Notes: a model not told the origin generated them from the letters alone. 64,000 nucleotides of DNA from Variovorax boronicumulans (GCF_019352895.1 NZ_JAAAFX010000004.1:1573286-1637285); one strand, 5' to 3'; counted from the first letter of the stretch, positions 35,740 through 46,165 are shown. Program-made: numbers and translations.

Positions 35740-36969
35740 ATGGCGCAATCGGTACTCGGCAGTCTCACCCTGGGCTATCGCCCTCTCTGGAACAAGGCCC
35801 GCGCGCTGGCCGGCGTGCAACTCTTCGTGCACGCCGACGACCAGGGCATCGACGGGCAGCATCTGCTGCGAACCCTGGCGGAGCAATGGTCGGCCGAGTC
35901 GCCCCTGCTGCTGCTCTCGCCCAGTGCCCCCGACCTGCTCGCCGGCCTGCTGACCCACGCCACCGCCGGTGGCCCGGCGATCGTGGTGCCGGCCGCATGG
36001 CGCGACCAGGCCGGTGTGCGCGACGCGCTGCGGATGGCCCATCAGCGCGGCGTGCATCTGCTCGCGAGCGGCGCGCCGACGGCGCTGGCCGATGCCGGCG
36101 CCGACCGGTGGGCCAAGCAACGCGCGTTGCGCCTGGCGCCCGCGGATGCGGCCAATGCACTGCAGGCCGCGCTCAAGTCACGTCAGGCCGTGGCCGGTGG
36201 CCGCATGCTCGGCCGTGCGACCGACAGCCCGATCGGTGCCAATGCGCTGGTCGAAGGCGTGGCCAGCCGCGCACTGGCCGAGCACGCACTGGACCAGCAA
36301 GGTGCCTGGGCCGTGGCCGGCTGGCCGACCGAGGACGTGCTGCACCGCTACGCCGGCCAGCCCCTGCCGCCGACCCGCCGCACCATCGTGCAGGCGATGA
36401 ATGCGCTGGACAGCGAGCAGTCGCTCGACCGCATCGAGCAGATGTTCGGCCAGGAACCCAGCCTGGCCTACCGGCTGTTTCTGTACCTCAACTCGGCCGG
36501 GCTGGGGCTGCGCAACGGGGTCTCCTCGCTGCGCCACGGCTTCATGATGCTGGGCTTCCGGGCCCTCAACACGTGGCTGGCCGAGCAGTTGCCGCACGCC
36601 AGCGAGGACGCCAACCTGCGCCCCGTGAATGCGACCATGGTGATGCGCGGCCACCTGATGGAGCATCTGATGGATGCCGGCATCGAGGACGATCTGCGCC
36701 GGGAGGTCTATCTGTGCGGCCTGTTCGCCCAGCTCGACCTGGTGCTCGACGAGCCGCTGCGCGCCAGCTTCGCACGCATTCCGCTGGCCGATCGCATCGT
36801 GACGGCCGCGATCTCGGGCACCGGGCCCTATGCGCCCTCGCTGCAGGTCGCCTTCGCGCTCGAATCGGAAGATCCGCAGCCGCTGCGTGCACTGCGGCAG
36901 GCCTACGAGATGGGCACGGAAGAGATCAATCGGGCGCTGCTGCGCACGCTGTCGGCCCTGACACGCTGA
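35740..36969 (+). CDS. HDOD-domain signalling protein (degenerate EAL-type N-terminus?)
   Basis: The product has 409 residues. The C-terminal half (about 205-400) is an HDOD domain, with PPTRRTIVQAMNALDSEQSL, QEPSLAYRLFLYLNSAGLG and an SSLRHGFMMLGFRALNTWL stretch typical of the fold. The N-terminal 190 residues may be a worn-down EAL-like domain, as in the YuxH-type family, but no EAL motif remains, so no c-di-GMP hydrolysis is expected. HDOD proteins act as regulators without known catalysis. Lying 22 nt after flgL, before a strong terminator, it is probably co-transcribed with the flg run and may tune motility. The ribosome binding site is poor. Confidence 0.75.
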   Translation: MAQSVLGSLTLGYRPLWNKARALAGVQLFVHADDQGIDGQHLLRTLAEQWSAESPLLLLSPSAPDLLAGLLTHATAGGPAIVVPAAWRDQAGVRDALRMAHQRGVHLLASGAPTALADAGADRWAKQRALRLAPADAANALQAALKSRQAVAGGRMLGRATDSPIGANALVEGVASRALAEHALDQQGAWAVAGWPTEDVLHRYAGQPLPPTRRTIVQAMNALDSEQSLDRIEQMFGQEPSLAYRLFLYLNSAGLGLRNGVSSLRHGFMMLGFRALNTWLAEQLPHASEDANLRPVNATMVMRGHLMEHLMDAGIEDDLRREVYLCGLFAQLDLVLDEPLRASFARIPLADRIVTAAISGTGPYAPSLQVAFALESEDPQPLRALRQAYEMGTEEINRALLRTLSALTR

Positions 36970-37007
36970 GCGTTCCGAGCGTTCGCTGACACGCCGCCGA
37001 ATCGGCG

Positions 37008-37034
37008 AAGCCAGGTGCAGACCTGGCTTTTTTT
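37008..37034 (+). terminator. Terminator of the flg operon / HDOD gene
   Basis: A perfect 9-bp stem (AAGCCAGGT / ACCTGGCTT) with a GCAG loop is followed by a run of T (37030-37034). It is a strong intrinsic terminator 38 nt after the HDOD gene. Confidence 0.85.
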
Positions 37035-37084
37035 CGCCCCTCGAGGACGCGTTCGACGTCTTGCCAACATCGAACGCACAAAGC

Positions 37085-37112
37085 AAAACACCCACTGAAA
37101 AGTGGGTGTTTT
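37085..37112 (-). terminator. Terminator after initiator tRNA and the alpha operon
   Basis: A perfect 12-bp inverted repeat (AAAACACCCACT at 37085-37096, AGTGGGTGTTTT at 37101-37112) with a four-base loop has U-rich ends in both directions. On the minus strand it lies 26 nt after the tRNA gene and should end the ribosomal transcript. It also blocks read-through from the flg side. Confidence 0.85.
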
Positions 37113-37138
37113 GGGTATCAGCTGGTAGGCTGATATGT

Positions 37139-37215
<77 letters not shown>

Positions 37216-37233
37216 GCAAGCTAGAAGTATACC

Positions 37234-37629
37234 TTATTCTGCGGCGCTTTGCGCATCAGATTCTTTAATTTCGGGACGATCGACCAGTTCGACCAATGCC
37301 ATCGGCGCGTTGTCGCCCACGCGGAAACCCATCTTCAGGATGCGCGTGTAGCCGCCCGGACGCGCCGCGAAACGCGGGCCCAGATCGGCGAAGAGCTTGA
37401 CGACGCTGTCGCGGTCGCGCAGGCGGTCGAATGCCAGGCGCTTGTTCGCGAGCGTGGGGTTCTTGGCCAGCGTGATCATCGGTTCGATGACGCGGCGCAG
37501 TTCCTTGGCCTTGGGGACCGTGGTCTTGATGACTTCGTGCTCGATGAGCGAGTTCATCATGTTCTGCAGCATCGCAAGGCGGTGCGAGCTGGTGCGGTTG
37601 AGTTTGCGGAGTCCGTGTCCGTGACGCAT
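37234..37629 (-). CDS. rplQ: 50S ribosomal protein L17
   Basis: L17 is a large-subunit protein near the exit tunnel. The 131-residue product begins [17 protein letters not shown], the conserved N-terminus, and contains [20 protein letters not shown] and the loop [12 protein letters not shown]. It is the last protein gene of the alpha operon, 110 nt after rpoA, and precedes the initiator tRNA gene by 18 nt. Confidence 0.98.
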   Translation of the reverse strand: MRHGHGLRKLNRTSSHRLAMLQNMMNSLIEHEVIKTTVPKAKELRRVIEPMITLAKNPTLANKRLAFDRLRDRDSVVKLFADLGPRFAARPGGYTRILKMGFRVGDNAPMALVELVDRPEIKESDAQSAAE

Positions 37630-37739
37630 GGTGCTTTTCCTTTACTTTATAAAAACAGGCAGCCGTATCAGGTACTGCCCATTGCACTGGCCTGCTTCTC
37701 GCGAAGCGGGGGCCGATTACTTTTTGGCCGAATCGCGGA

Positions 37740-38729
37740 TTATCGCTTATCGAGGCCGGCCGGGGGCCAGCTCTCGAGCTTCATGCCCAAGGTCAGGCCG
37801 CGCGAAGCGAGCACTTCCTTGATTTCGTTGAGCGACTTGCGACCCAGGTTGGGGGTCTTGAGCAGCTCGTTCTCGGTGCGCTGGATCAGGTCGCCGATGT
37901 AGTAGATGTTCTCGGCCTTGAGACAGTTGGCCGAACGCACGGTGAGCTCGAGCTCGTCGACCGGGCGCAGCAGGATCGGATCGAACTGCTGTGCACTGCG
38001 CGGCGCGGGTGCGTCGAATGCAGCGAGTTCGCCGCCTTCGAGCTGCGCGAACACAGCCAGCTGTTCCACCAGGATCTTGGCCGAAGCACGAACCGCATCT
38101 TCAGCGGTGATGGCACCGTTGGTTTCGATTTCGATCAGCAGCTTGTCGAGGTCGGTGCGCTGTTCGACACGGGCGCTTTCGACGATGTAGCTCACGCGCT
38201 TGACGGGCGAGAACGACGCATCGAGAACGATGCGGCCGATCGACTTCGTCGGTTCGTCCGCATAACGGCGCATCGTGCCGGGCACATAGCCGCGACCCTT
38301 TTCAACCTTGATCTGCATGTCGAGCTTGCCGCCTTGCGACAGATGCGCGATCACGTGATCGGGGTTGATGATCTCGACGTCGTGCGGCGTCTGGATGTCC
38401 GATGCCAGCACCGGGCCGTCACCGTCCTTGCGCAGGCTCAGCGTGACTTCGTCGCGGTTGTGGAGCTTGAACACCACACCCTTGAGGTTCAGCAGGATGT
38501 TGACGACATCTTCCTGGACGCCATCGATCGACGAGTACTCGTGGAGCACGCCGGCGATCGTGACTTCGGTGGCCGAATAACCGACCATCGACGACAGCAG
38601 CACGCGACGCAGCGCGTTGCCGAGCGTGTGGCCGTAGCCGCGCTCGAAAGGCTCGAGCGTGACCTTTGCCTTGTTGGCGGCCATTTGCTCGACCTGGATG
38701 GTCTTGGGTTTCAGCAGGGTGGTTTGCAT
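37740..38729 (-). CDS. rpoA: RNA polymerase subunit alpha
   Basis: Alpha dimerises to start RNA polymerase assembly and its C-terminal domain contacts promoters and activators. The 329-residue product has the N-terminal domain ([20 protein letters not shown]), a linker around residue 235 and the C-terminal domain ([35 protein letters not shown]). A strong hairpin separates it from rpsD, so its level may be set apart from the upstream genes. Confidence 0.99.
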   Translation of the reverse strand: MQTTLLKPKTIQVEQMAANKAKVTLEPFERGYGHTLGNALRRVLLSSMVGYSATEVTIAGVLHEYSSIDGVQEDVVNILLNLKGVVFKLHNRDEVTLSLRKDGDGPVLASDIQTPHDVEIINPDHVIAHLSQGGKLDMQIKVEKGRGYVPGTMRRYADEPTKSIGRIVLDASFSPVKRVSYIVESARVEQRTDLDKLLIEIETNGAITAEDAVRASAKILVEQLAVFAQLEGGELAAFDAPAPRSAQQFDPILLRPVDELELTVRSANCLKAENIYYIGDLIQRTENELLKTPNLGRKSLNEIKEVLASRGLTLGMKLESWPPAGLDKR

Positions 38730-38809
38730 GCAGACTTCCTCTCAATACCCCCGGTTCGTTACACCGGTAAGGCTGGTGAAGCGCCCGGCGGAATCGATCC
38801 CGGCGGGAA

Positions 38810-38845
38810 CAAAAAAACAAAAACGAGCCGCGCGGTGCGGCTCGT
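38810..38845 (-). terminator. Intrinsic terminator between rpsD and rpoA
   Basis: On the minus strand a 9-bp perfect stem (ACGAGCCGC / GCGGCTCGT) with a five-base loop runs into TTTTGTTTTTTTG, ten bases after the rpsD stop. It looks like a full terminator or attenuator inside the alpha operon. Confidence 0.8.
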
Positions 38846-38854
38846 TGGGTCCGC

Positions 38855-39478
38855 TTAACGCGAATACAGTTCGACGATCAGCGATTCGTTGATGTCGGCA
38901 GCGAACTCGTCGCGATCCGGAACCTTCTTGAACACGCCCTCTGCCTTGTCGGCGTTCACGTCGACCCAGGCCGGCATGCCGACCTGTGCAGCCAGTTGCA
39001 GCGCTTCTGCGATGCGGGTCTGCTTCTTCGACTTGTCGCGCACGGCGATCACGTCACCGGTCTTGACCAGGTACGACGCGATGTTGACCGACTGGCCGTT
39101 CACGGTGATCGCGCGATGCGACACCAGCTGACGTGCTTCAGCGCGGGTCGAGCCGAAGCCCATGCGGTAGACGACGTTGTCCAGGCGCGATTCGAGGATG
39201 AACAGCAGGTTCGCGCCGGTGTTGCCACGGCGGCGATCGGCTTCCTCGAAGTAGCGGCGGAATTGCTTTTCCAGCACGCCGTACATGCGCTTGACCTTCT
39301 GCTTTTCACGCAGTTGCAGGCCGAAGTCGGAGGTGCGCTGACCCGAAGTGCGACCGTGCTGGCCGGGCTTGGAGTCGAACTTCGACTTGTCCTGGATCGA
39401 ACGGCGAGCGCTCTTCAGGAACAGGTCGGTGCCTTCACGGCGGGAGAGTTTGGCCTTGGGGCCGAGGTAGCGTGCCAC
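38855..39478 (-). CDS. rpsD: 30S ribosomal protein S4
   Basis: S4 starts assembly of the 30S body and in E. coli represses the alpha operon. The 207-residue product begins [16 protein letters not shown] and has the S4 RNA-binding domain ([33 protein letters not shown]). It is normal in length. A terminator hairpin follows at once. Confidence 0.98.
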   Translation of the reverse strand: MARYLGPKAKLSRREGTDLFLKSARRSIQDKSKFDSKPGQHGRTSGQRTSDFGLQLREKQKVKRMYGVLEKQFRRYFEEADRRRGNTGANLLFILESRLDNVVYRMGFGSTRAEARQLVSHRAITVNGQSVNIASYLVKTGDVIAVRDKSKKQTRIAEALQLAAQVGMPAWVDVNADKAEGVFKKVPDRDEFAADINESLIVELYSR

Positions 39479-39609
39479 GTGATCTTCCTTTGTGTCATCT
39501 GCTGCAGAGTCTGTCTGCAGGAGCCATCAGCGGCGTGCCGATGGCGGTGGGCTTGTTGAAAACAAAACGCGCAGCCGCTGTGAAGCAGACTGCGCTAGGG
39601 CATCGACGC

Positions 39610-40014
39610 TTAGATGCGACGACGCTTTTGGGGACGGCAACCGTTGTGCGGAACCGGGGTCACGTCGGCAATGGAATTGATCCGGATGCCGAGCGCAGCC
39701 AGGGCGCGCACCGACGATTCGCGACCGGGGCCGGGGCCCTTGATCTCGACGTCGAGGTTCTTGATGCCTTGTTCGACAGCAGCACGACCGGCCACTTCCG
39801 ACGCCACCTGGGCTGCGAAAGGCGTCGACTTGCGCGAACCCTTGAAGCCCTGGCCACCCGACGAGGCCCACGACAGGGCGTTGCCCTGGCGGTCCGTGAT
39901 CGTGATGATCGTGTTGTTGAACGAGGCGTGCACGTGAGCGATACCGTCTGCAACGTTCTTGCGAACCTTCTTGCGGACGCGCTGTGCGGCGTTATTGGCA
40001 GGAGCTTTAGCCAT
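39610..40014 (-). CDS. rpsK: 30S ribosomal protein S11
   Basis: S11 sits on the platform of the 30S subunit next to the mRNA path. The 134-residue product has the conserved [39 protein letters not shown] and the end [13 protein letters not shown]. It lies between rpsM (13 nt) and rpsD (131 nt). The longer gap before rpsD holds no gene. Confidence 0.99.
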   Translation of the reverse strand: MAKAPANNAAQRVRKKVRKNVADGIAHVHASFNNTIITITDRQGNALSWASSGGQGFKGSRKSTPFAAQVASEVAGRAAVEQGIKNLDVEIKGPGPGRESSVRALAALGIRINSIADVTPVPHNGCRPQKRRRI

Positions 40015-40027
40015 GCTGTTTCAATCC

Positions 40028-40393
40028 TTATTTCTTCAGGGACTGCGCGGCCTTGCGCGGACCCTTGCGGGTACGGGCATTGGTGCGCGTGCGCTGGCCG
40101 CGCATCGGCAGGCCACGGCGATGACGGAAGCCGCGGTAGCAACCGATGTCCATCAAGCGCTTGATGTTCATCGTCGTTTCGCGGCGCAGATCGCCTTCAA
40201 TGGTGAAGAGAGCGATCTGGTCGCGGATCTTTTCGAGATCCCCGTCGGTCAGATCCTTGATCTTCTTCGAATATTCGATGCCGCTCGCTTCGCAGATTTG
40301 ACGGGCGCGGGTGCGTCCGATACCGAAAATGGCGGTCAGGCCGATTTCAGCGTGCTTGTGCGGCGGGATGTTGATGCCTGCAATACGTGCCAT
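40028..40393 (-). CDS. rpsM: 30S ribosomal protein S13
   Basis: S13 is in the head of the 30S subunit and contacts the 50S and P-site tRNA. The 121-residue product starts [20 protein letters not shown] and has [12 protein letters not shown] and the basic tail [18 protein letters not shown]. It is the first gene of the classical alpha operon, joined here to rpmJ. Confidence 0.99.
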   Translation of the reverse strand: MARIAGINIPPHKHAEIGLTAIFGIGRTRARQICEASGIEYSKKIKDLTDGDLEKIRDQIALFTIEGDLRRETTMNIKRLMDIGCYRGFRHRRGLPMRGQRTRTNARTRKGPRKAAQSLKK

Positions 40394-40418
40394 GTGCGTC
40401 CTCTAATACTTCTTTGAC

Positions 40419-40532
40419 TTAACCCTGGCGCTGCTTGTGGCGCGGGTCAGAACAGATCACACGAACCACACCCTTGCGGCGGATGACCTTGCAATTACGG
40501 CAGATGGGTTTGACCGAAGCCGAAACTCTCAT
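40419..40532 (-). CDS. rpmJ: 50S ribosomal protein L36 (zinc-type)
   Basis: L36 is the smallest ribosomal protein. The 37-residue product starts [20 protein letters not shown] and has the zinc ligands C11, C14, C27 and H32, so it is the zinc-binding (C+) form. It lies between secY and rpsM. The expected neighbour infA is not present on the secY side, where only 65 nt remain. Confidence 0.97.
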   Translation of the reverse strand: MRVSASVKPICRNCKVIRRKGVVRVICSDPRHKQRQG

Positions 40533-40597
40533 TTCATTCTCCTAAAACTGTTTAACGTGGCGTCAGCCGCCCGGACTCAATACTTGAAACGCCAGTC

Positions 40598-41908
40598 CTA
40601 CGATGTCTTGAAGTTGGCCTTCTTGAGCAGTGATTCGTACTGCTGCGACATCATGTAGTTCTGTACCTGGGCCATGAAGTCCATCGTCACGACCACGATG
40701 ATCAGCAAGGAGGTGCCGCCAAAATAGAACGGCACGTTGTACTTGAGGATCAGGAACTCCGGCAGCAGGCAGACGAAGGTGATGTACACCGCGCCAGCCA
40801 ACGTCAGGCGAACCAGGATCTTGTCGATGTAGCGGGCCGTCTGATCACCCGGACGAATGCCCGGGATGAACGCACCGCTCTTCTTGAGGTTGTCGGCCGT
40901 TTCCTTGCTGTTGAACACGAGAGCCGTGTAGAAGAAGCAGAAGAAGACGATCGCAGCAGCATAGAGCATCACATAGATCGGCTGACCCGGTGTGAGTGCT
41001 CCGGCAATGTCCTTGATCCAGCGCATGCTGTCACCGGTACTGAACCAGCCCACGACGGTGGCCGGCAGCAGGATGATCGACGATGCGAAGATCGGCGGAA
41101 TCACGCCAGCCATGTTCAGCTTCAGCGGCAGGTGCGACGACTGGCCACCATAGACCTTGTTGCCCACCTGGCGACGCGCATAGTTCACGAGGATCTTGCG
41201 CTGGCCGCGTTCGACGAACACCACGAAGTAGGTCACCAGCACCACGACTGCGATGATGAAGATGGCCACGATGGGATTCATCGCGCCGGTCGTCACCAGG
41301 GAAGCCAAGCCGCCGACGGCGCTGGGCAGACCGGCTGCGATACCCGAGAAGATCAGGATCGAGATGCCATTGCCCAGACCACGTTCGGTGATCTGCTCGC
41401 CGAGCCACATCAGGAACATCGAACCGGCCGTGAGGCTGATCATGGCGGTGAGCCGGAAGCCGAAGCCAGGTGCGATCACCAGGCCGGCCGACGATTCGAG
41501 TGCCACTGCGATGCTGAAGGACTGGAACAGCGCGAGGCCCAAAGTGCCATAACGCGTGTACTGCGTGATCTTGCGCCGCCCTGCCTCGCCTTCCTTCTTC
41601 AATTGCTCGAAGGTCGGCACCACGTAGGTCATCAGTTGCATGATGATCGACGCGGAGATGTACGGCATGATGCCCAACGCGAACACGGTGAAGCGCGACA
41701 GCGCACCGCCCGAGAACATGTTGAACAGGCTCAGGATCCCGCCCTGCTGCCCCTGGAACAACTGCGCCAGCTGGTCCGGGTTGATGCCCGGAACAGGAAT
41801 GTGCGCGCCGATCCGGTACACCACGAGTGCGAGCAGCAAAAAGACCAGCCGACGACGCAGGTCGCCGAACTTGCCTGTTTTTGCGAGCGTTGCCGCGTTA
41901 GTTGCCAC
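40598..41908 (-). CDS. secY: Protein translocase subunit SecY
   Basis: SecY forms the channel of the general secretion pathway. The 436-residue product has ten membrane helices, the start [20 protein letters not shown], the IPVPGINP plug region, the conserved cytoplasmic loop ([17 protein letters not shown]) and the C-terminal [12 protein letters not shown]. It is normal in length and lies after rplO, as in most bacteria. Confidence 0.99.
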   Translation of the reverse strand: MATNAATLAKTGKFGDLRRRLVFLLLALVVYRIGAHIPVPGINPDQLAQLFQGQQGGILSLFNMFSGGALSRFTVFALGIMPYISASIIMQLMTYVVPTFEQLKKEGEAGRRKITQYTRYGTLGLALFQSFSIAVALESSAGLVIAPGFGFRLTAMISLTAGSMFLMWLGEQITERGLGNGISILIFSGIAAGLPSAVGGLASLVTTGAMNPIVAIFIIAVVVLVTYFVVFVERGQRKILVNYARRQVGNKVYGGQSSHLPLKLNMAGVIPPIFASSIILLPATVVGWFSTGDSMRWIKDIAGALTPGQPIYVMLYAAAIVFFCFFYTALVFNSKETADNLKKSGAFIPGIRPGDQTARYIDKILVRLTLAGAVYITFVCLLPEFLILKYNVPFYFGGTSLLIIVVVTMDFMAQVQNYMMSQQYESLLKKANFKTS

Positions 41909-41931
41909 GAGGGATCTCTCTCAGTCCGACT

Positions 41932-42363
41932 TCAGGCGACGCTGCCGCCGGCAGCTTCGATGGCTGCCTTGGCGCCGGCGGTAGCGCCGATGCCCGTCAG
42001 CTTGACGGCCTTGGTCAGTTCGCCGGTCTTGATGACCTTGACGACCTTGATCATGTGACCGACGAGGCCAGCCTGCTTGAGTGCCAGCAGGTCGACTTCG
42101 GCCAGGCCGAGGGCTTCCAGCGCCGTCAGCGTGACTTCATCGTTGTACTTGAGCGTCTGCGACTTGAAGCCGCGCTTCGGCAGACGGCGCTGCAGAGGCA
42201 TTTGACCGCCTTCGAAGCCCACCTTGTGGAAGCCACCTGCGCGCGACTTCTGGCCCTTGTGACCGCGACCTGCGGTCTTGCCGATGCCGGAGCCGATACC
42301 GCGACCGACGCGACGCTTTGCGTGCTTGGCGCCGGCTGCGGGCTTGATGCCATTGAGTTCCAT
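41932..42363 (-). CDS. rplO: 50S ribosomal protein L15
   Basis: L15 is a late-binding large-subunit protein with a long basic N-terminal arm. The 143-residue product starts [20 protein letters not shown], followed by the glycine-rich [19 protein letters not shown] and [17 protein letters not shown]. It lies 11 nt after rpmD and 23 nt before secY. Confidence 0.99.
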   Translation of the reverse strand: MELNGIKPAAGAKHAKRRVGRGIGSGIGKTAGRGHKGQKSRAGGFHKVGFEGGQMPLQRRLPKRGFKSQTLKYNDEVTLTALEALGLAEVDLLALKQAGLVGHMIKVVKVIKTGELTKAVKLTGIGATAGAKAAIEAAGGSVA

Positions 42364-42374
42364 ATCAGTCTCTC

Positions 42375-42560
42375 TTACAGAACTTTGACCAGATAACTGA
42401 TCTTGTTGATCATGCCGCGCACTGCGGGCGTGTCTTGCAGCTCGCTCACGCTGTTGATCTTGCGCAGGCCGAGGCCACGCACGGTCGCGCGATGCGATTC
42501 CTTGGTGCCGATCGGGCTCTTCACCAGCTGCACCTTGACGGTTTGTTGTTGGGTCGTCAT
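42375..42560 (-). CDS. rpmD: 50S ribosomal protein L30
   Basis: L30 is a small large-subunit protein. The 61-residue product begins [20 protein letters not shown] and has the family [19 protein letters not shown] and [14 protein letters not shown]. The ATG at 42560 has GGGAG upstream and lies 14 nt after the rpsE stop; an ATG 18 nt earlier would overlap rpsE. Confidence 0.98.
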   Translation of the reverse strand: MTTQQQTVKVQLVKSPIGTKESHRATVRGLGLRKINSVSELQDTPAVRGMINKISYLVKVL

Positions 42561-42574
42561 ATCGATGCTCCCGT

Positions 42575-43093
42575 TCAAGCGAACAGCTCTTCGACCGTCA
42601 GACCGCGCTTGGCAGCCACGGCCGACGCAGTCGTCGAGTTCTTCAGGCCGTCCAGCGTGGCGCGGACCATGTTGTAGGGGTTCGACGAACCATGGCTCTT
42701 GGCCACGATGTCGGTGATGCCCAGCACTTCGAACACGGCGCGCATCGGGCCGCCAGCGATGATGCCGGTACCCTTGGGAGCGGGGATCATGACCACCGAA
42801 GCGGCGCCATGGTGACCCGTCACGCGGTGGTGCAGCGTGCCGTTCTTGATCGAGATCTTGAACAGGTTGCGGCGGGCTTCTTCCATGGCCTTCTGCACGG
42901 CAGCAGGCACTTCCTTCGACTTGCCCTTGCCCATGCCGACCTTGCCGTCGCCGTCACCGACCACGGTCAATGCTGCGAAACCGAGGATACGACCACCCTT
43001 CACCACCTTGGTGACGCGGTTGATCGCGATCATCTTCTCGCGCAGACCGTCCTCGGGTCCTTCGTTCTGCGTTCTTGCTTGAATCTTTGCCAT
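42575..43093 (-). CDS. rpsE: 30S ribosomal protein S5
   Basis: S5 affects translational accuracy together with S4. The 172-residue product has the double-stranded-RNA-type N-terminal domain ([40 protein letters not shown]) and the C-terminal domain ([29 protein letters not shown]). It is normal in length and order. Confidence 0.99.
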   Translation of the reverse strand: MAKIQARTQNEGPEDGLREKMIAINRVTKVVKGGRILGFAALTVVGDGDGKVGMGKGKSKEVPAAVQKAMEEARRNLFKISIKNGTLHHRVTGHHGAASVVMIPAPKGTGIIAGGPMRAVFEVLGITDIVAKSHGSSNPYNMVRATLDGLKNSTTASAVAAKRGLTVEELFA

Positions 43094-43111
43094 TTTGAAT
43101 CTCGTGTCCGG

Positions 43112-43480
43112 TTAGAACTGCAAGCCGGCTTCGCGGGCTGCGTCGGCCAGCGCCTTGACGCGGCCGTGGTACGCGAAACCTGCGCGGTCGAAAGCAACCT
43201 TCTCGACGCCGGCAGCCTTCGCCTTTTCAGCGATGCGCTTGCCGATCGCGGTGGCGGCAGCGGCATTGCCGCCCTTGCCGGAACCGCCGAGCGTGCTGCG
43301 AACTTCGGCTTCGGCCGTCGATGCAGTCGCGATCACCTTGGTGCCGTCGCCAGAGATGACGGTGGCATAGATGTGCAGGTTGGTGCGGTTCACCGTCAGA
43401 CGGGCCACGCCTTGCGTCGCGATCCGGATGCGGGTCTGACGCGAGCGGCGCAGACGCTGTGCTTTTTTGGTCAACATCAT
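43112..43480 (-). CDS. rplR: 50S ribosomal protein L18
   Basis: L18 binds 5S rRNA together with L5 and L25. The 122-residue product starts [20 protein letters not shown] and ends [20 protein letters not shown] followed by EAGLQF, as in the family. Two ATG codons lie side by side; the first is better placed behind AAGGGG. Confidence 0.98.
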   Translation of the reverse strand: MMLTKKAQRLRRSRQTRIRIATQGVARLTVNRTNLHIYATVISGDGTKVIATASTAEAEVRSTLGGSGKGGNAAAATAIGKRIAEKAKAAGVEKVAFDRAGFAYHGRVKALADAAREAGLQF

Positions 43481-43491
43481 TTTGCTGCCCC

Positions 43492-44025
43492 TTACTTCTT
43501 CTTGGTCTCTTTGATCACGATCTTCTCGTCCGAATAACGGATGCCCTTGCCCTTGTAAGGCTCAGGCGGACGAACAGCGCGGATCTCAGCGGCGATTTGA
43601 CCAACGCGCTGACGGTCAGCACCCTTGATCACGATTTCGGTCGGGGTCGCGGTGGCAACGGTGATGCCTTGCGGCATGTCGAAGTTGACCGGGTGCGAAT
43701 ATCCGACTTGCAGGTTCAGCTTGTTGTTCGAAGCTGCAGCCTTGTAGCCGACGCCGACGAGGTTGAGCTTCTTCTCGAAGCCCTTCGTCACACCGACCAC
43801 CATGTTGTTGACCAGCTGGCGCAGCGTGCCGCTCATCGCATTCGCTTCGCGCGAATCGTTGGCGGGCTCGAAGCTCAGCTTGCCGTCGTTGTTCACGACG
43901 TTGACCAGGGGGTTGCGGGCCAGGTTGAGCGAACCGCCCGAACCCTTGACGCTGATCTGGTCTTCCTTGATCGACACATCCACGCCAGCGGGGATGGTGA
44001 CGGGCATTTTTCCTACTCGGGACAT
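43492..44025 (-). CDS. rplF: 50S ribosomal protein L6
   Basis: L6 lies at the base of the L7/L12 stalk near the factor-binding site. The 177-residue product starts [20 protein letters not shown], repeats the L6 fold twice, and has the conserved [21 protein letters not shown] region (shown here in part) and the end [14 protein letters not shown]. It is normal in length. Confidence 0.99.
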   Translation of the reverse strand: MSRVGKMPVTIPAGVDVSIKEDQISVKGSGGSLNLARNPLVNVVNNDGKLSFEPANDSREANAMSGTLRQLVNNMVVGVTKGFEKKLNLVGVGYKAAASNNKLNLQVGYSHPVNFDMPQGITVATATPTEIVIKGADRQRVGQIAAEIRAVRPPEPYKGKGIRYSDEKIVIKETKKK

Positions 44026-44049
44026 TTCAGTAACTCCTTGATGTCTCGG

Positions 44050-44445
44050 TTAGGCGACGTAGCACAGGACTTCGCCACCGACACCGGTAGCGCGCGCCTT
44101 GCGGTCGGTCATCACGCCCTGGGGGGTCGTGACGATGGCGACGCCGAGGCCGTTCTGGACTTGCGGAATGGCTGCGCTGGCCTTGTAGACACGCAGGCCG
44201 GGACGGCTCACGCGCTCGATGCGCTCGATGACCGGGCGGCCAGCGTAGTACTTCAGCGTGATGACGAGTTCGGACTTGCCGTCTTCGGTCTTCACTTCGA
44301 AGCTGTCGATGTAGCCTTCGTCCTTGAGGACTTGTGCAATCGCGGCCTTCACCTTGGAAGACGGGATCGACACGGTCGGCTTCGCCACCATTTGCGCGTT
44401 ACGGATACGCGTCAACAGGTCGGCAATGGGATCACTCATGCTCAT
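44050..44445 (-). CDS. rpsH: 30S ribosomal protein S8
   Basis: S8 is a primary 16S rRNA binder and in E. coli represses the spc operon. The 131-residue product starts [19 protein letters not shown] and ends [23 protein letters not shown] precedes the ATG at 44445; two codons later another ATG is possible. It follows rpsN after 20 nt. Confidence 0.99.
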   Translation of the reverse strand: MSMSDPIADLLTRIRNAQMVAKPTVSIPSSKVKAAIAQVLKDEGYIDSFEVKTEDGKSELVITLKYYAGRPVIERIERVSRPGLRVYKASAAIPQVQNGLGVAIVTTPQGVMTDRKARATGVGGEVLCYVA

Positions 44446-44465
44446 GTTTTTTGCTCCTGCCTGGC

Positions 44466-44771
44466 TTACCAGCTGGCCTTGGTGACACCGGGGATGTCGC
44501 CATTGAAAGCCAGTTCGCGGATCTTGGCGCGGGCCAGACCGAATTGACGGAAGGTGCCACGCGGACGGCCGGTGATGGCGCAACGATTGCGCTGGCGCGT
44601 CGGGTTGGCGTTGCGCGGGAGCTTTTGCAGGCCCAGGCGTGCAGCAGCGCGCTCTTCGTCGCTCTTCTTGGTGTCGTTGGAAGTCGCCTTCAGTTCGGCG
44701 TGCTTCGCTGCGTACTTGGCGACCAGCTTGTCGCGCTTGATTTCGCGCTGGATCAGGGATTGTTTAGCCAC
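44466..44771 (-). CDS. rpsN: 30S ribosomal protein S14 (long form)
   Basis: S14 is in the 30S head near the A site. The 101-residue product is the long, zinc-free form. It has [20 protein letters not shown] but only one cysteine, so it lacks the CxxC zinc motif. It starts [20 protein letters not shown]. It lies between rplE and rpsH, as usual in proteobacteria. Confidence 0.99.
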   Translation of the reverse strand: MAKQSLIQREIKRDKLVAKYAAKHAELKATSNDTKKSDEERAAARLGLQKLPRNANPTRQRNRCAITGRPRGTFRQFGLARAKIRELAFNGDIPGVTKASW

Positions 44772-44779
44772 GGTTCGCC

Positions 44780-45319
44780 TCAGTTCTTGAACGGGAAACG
44801 GAAGCCGGCGAGAAGCGCCTTGGCCTCTTCGTCGTTCTTTGCCGTCGTCGTGATGCTGATGTTGAGACCGCGCAGGGCATCGACCTTGTCGTATTCGATC
44901 TCGGGGAAAATGATCTGCTCTTTCACGCCGATGTTGTAGTTGCCACGGCCATCGAACGCACGGCCGGAGATGCCGCGGAAGTCGCGAACACGCGGCAGCG
45001 CGATGGTCACGAAACGGTCCAGGAACTCATACATCTGCACGCCGCGCAGCGTGACCATGCAGCCGATCGGTTGCATTTCGCGGATCTTGAAGCCGGCGAT
45101 GGCCTTCTTCGACTTGGTCACGACAGGCTTTTGGCCAGCGATCTTGGTCAGGTCGCCGACAGCGTTGTCGAGAACCTTCTTGTCGGCAACGGCTTCACCG
45201 ACACCCATGTTCAGGGTGATCTTGGTGATGCGCGGAACCTGCATCGGCGACTTGTAGCCGAACTTTTCGGTCAGGTCTTTCGCGATCTTTTCGCGGTAGA
45301 TTTGTTGGAGACGTGCCAT
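44780..45319 (-). CDS. rplE: 50S ribosomal protein L5
   Basis: L5 carries 5S rRNA into the large subunit and contacts P-site tRNA. The 179-residue product has [19 protein letters not shown], the [20 protein letters not shown] region and [19 protein letters not shown]. It is normal in length and lies 11 nt after rplX. Confidence 0.99.
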   Translation of the reverse strand: MARLQQIYREKIAKDLTEKFGYKSPMQVPRITKITLNMGVGEAVADKKVLDNAVGDLTKIAGQKPVVTKSKKAIAGFKIREMQPIGCMVTLRGVQMYEFLDRFVTIALPRVRDFRGISGRAFDGRGNYNIGVKEQIIFPEIEYDKVDALRGLNISITTTAKNDEEAKALLAGFRFPFKN

Positions 45320-45330
45320 CTGAATGCTCC

Positions 45331-45648
45331 TTAGGCGGTCTTGATTTCGTCGCCGCTGGACTTGAAGATCCGCACGCGCTTGCCGTCGGCGATCTTGATG
45401 CCCACGCGATCGGCCTTGCCGGTCGCAGCATTGAAGATGGCCACGTTGGATTGATGGATCGGCATGGTCTTTTCGGTGATGCCACCGGTCGTACCCTTGA
45501 GGGGGTTCGGCTTGGTGTGCTTCTTGACGATGTTGATGCCGTCGACGATCAGATGCGAGTCGTCCTTGCGCAGCGAGACGGTGCCGCGCTTGCCCTTGTC
45601 ACGACCGGCCAACACGATGACCTGGTCGCCTTTGCGAATCTTGTTCAT
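45331..45648 (-). CDS. rplX: 50S ribosomal protein L24
   Basis: L24 is an early large-subunit assembly protein near the tunnel exit. The 105-residue product starts [20 protein letters not shown] with the KOW motif, followed by [13 protein letters not shown] and [20 protein letters not shown]. It lies 12 nt after rplN. Confidence 0.99.
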   Translation of the reverse strand: MNKIRKGDQVIVLAGRDKGKRGTVSLRKDDSHLIVDGINIVKKHTKPNPLKGTTGGITEKTMPIHQSNVAIFNAATGKADRVGIKIADGKRVRIFKSSGDEIKTA

Positions 45649-45660
45649 GGCGTTGTGTCC

Positions 45661-46029
45661 TTACAGAACTTCGGGAGCCAGCGAGACGATCTTCATGAAC
45701 TTCTCGGTGCGCAGTTCGCGCGTGACCGGTCCGAAGATGCGGGTGCCGATCGGCTCCAGCTTGGCGTTGAGCAAAACGGCGGCATTGCCGTCGAACTTGA
45801 CGAGCGAACCGTCTGCACGACGGATGCCCTTGGCGGTACGCACCACGACGGCGCTGTAGATTTCGCCCTTCTTGACGCGACCACGGGGGGCGCATTCCTT
45901 GATGCTGACCTTGATGACGTCGCCCACGCTGGCATAACGCCGCTTGGAGCCACCGAGCACCTTGATGCACAGGACGGATTTCGCGCCCGTGTTGTCGGCC
46001 ACTTCGAGCCGGGATTCAGTTTGGATCAT
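45661..46029 (-). CDS. rplN: 50S ribosomal protein L14
   Basis: L14 lies at the subunit interface, forming bridges with 16S rRNA. The 122-residue product starts [20 protein letters not shown] and has [20 protein letters not shown] and the end [12 protein letters not shown]. It opens the cluster. Upstream, a promoter and divergent proC replace the usual rpmC-rpsQ neighbours, so the S10 operon must lie elsewhere. Confidence 0.99.
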   Translation of the reverse strand: MIQTESRLEVADNTGAKSVLCIKVLGGSKRRYASVGDVIKVSIKECAPRGRVKKGEIYSAVVVRTAKGIRRADGSLVKFDGNAAVLLNAKLEPIGTRIFGPVTRELRTEKFMKIVSLAPEVL

Positions 46030-46142
46030 TTCGATTGGTTCCCAACTTGTACCGAGAAACCGCCTCATGGCAGCACCGCAGTCAGTCTTGGGCCCGTCGT
46101 CAACGCCCCAAACCACTTGGAGCGCCTTCGTATGGGCGGAAA

Positions 46143-46165
46143 GCTTCGCCTTTTTGAAGCGAAGC
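46143..46165 (-). promoter_or_regulatory. Hairpin at the 5' end of the rplN operon transcript
   Basis: On the minus strand GCTTCGC (46165-46159) pairs with GCGAAGC (46149-46143) around a nine-base loop. It falls at about the predicted transcription start, leaving some 115 nt of leader before rplN. It may stabilise the 5' end of the long mRNA or bind a regulator; its role is unknown. Confidence 0.5.
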
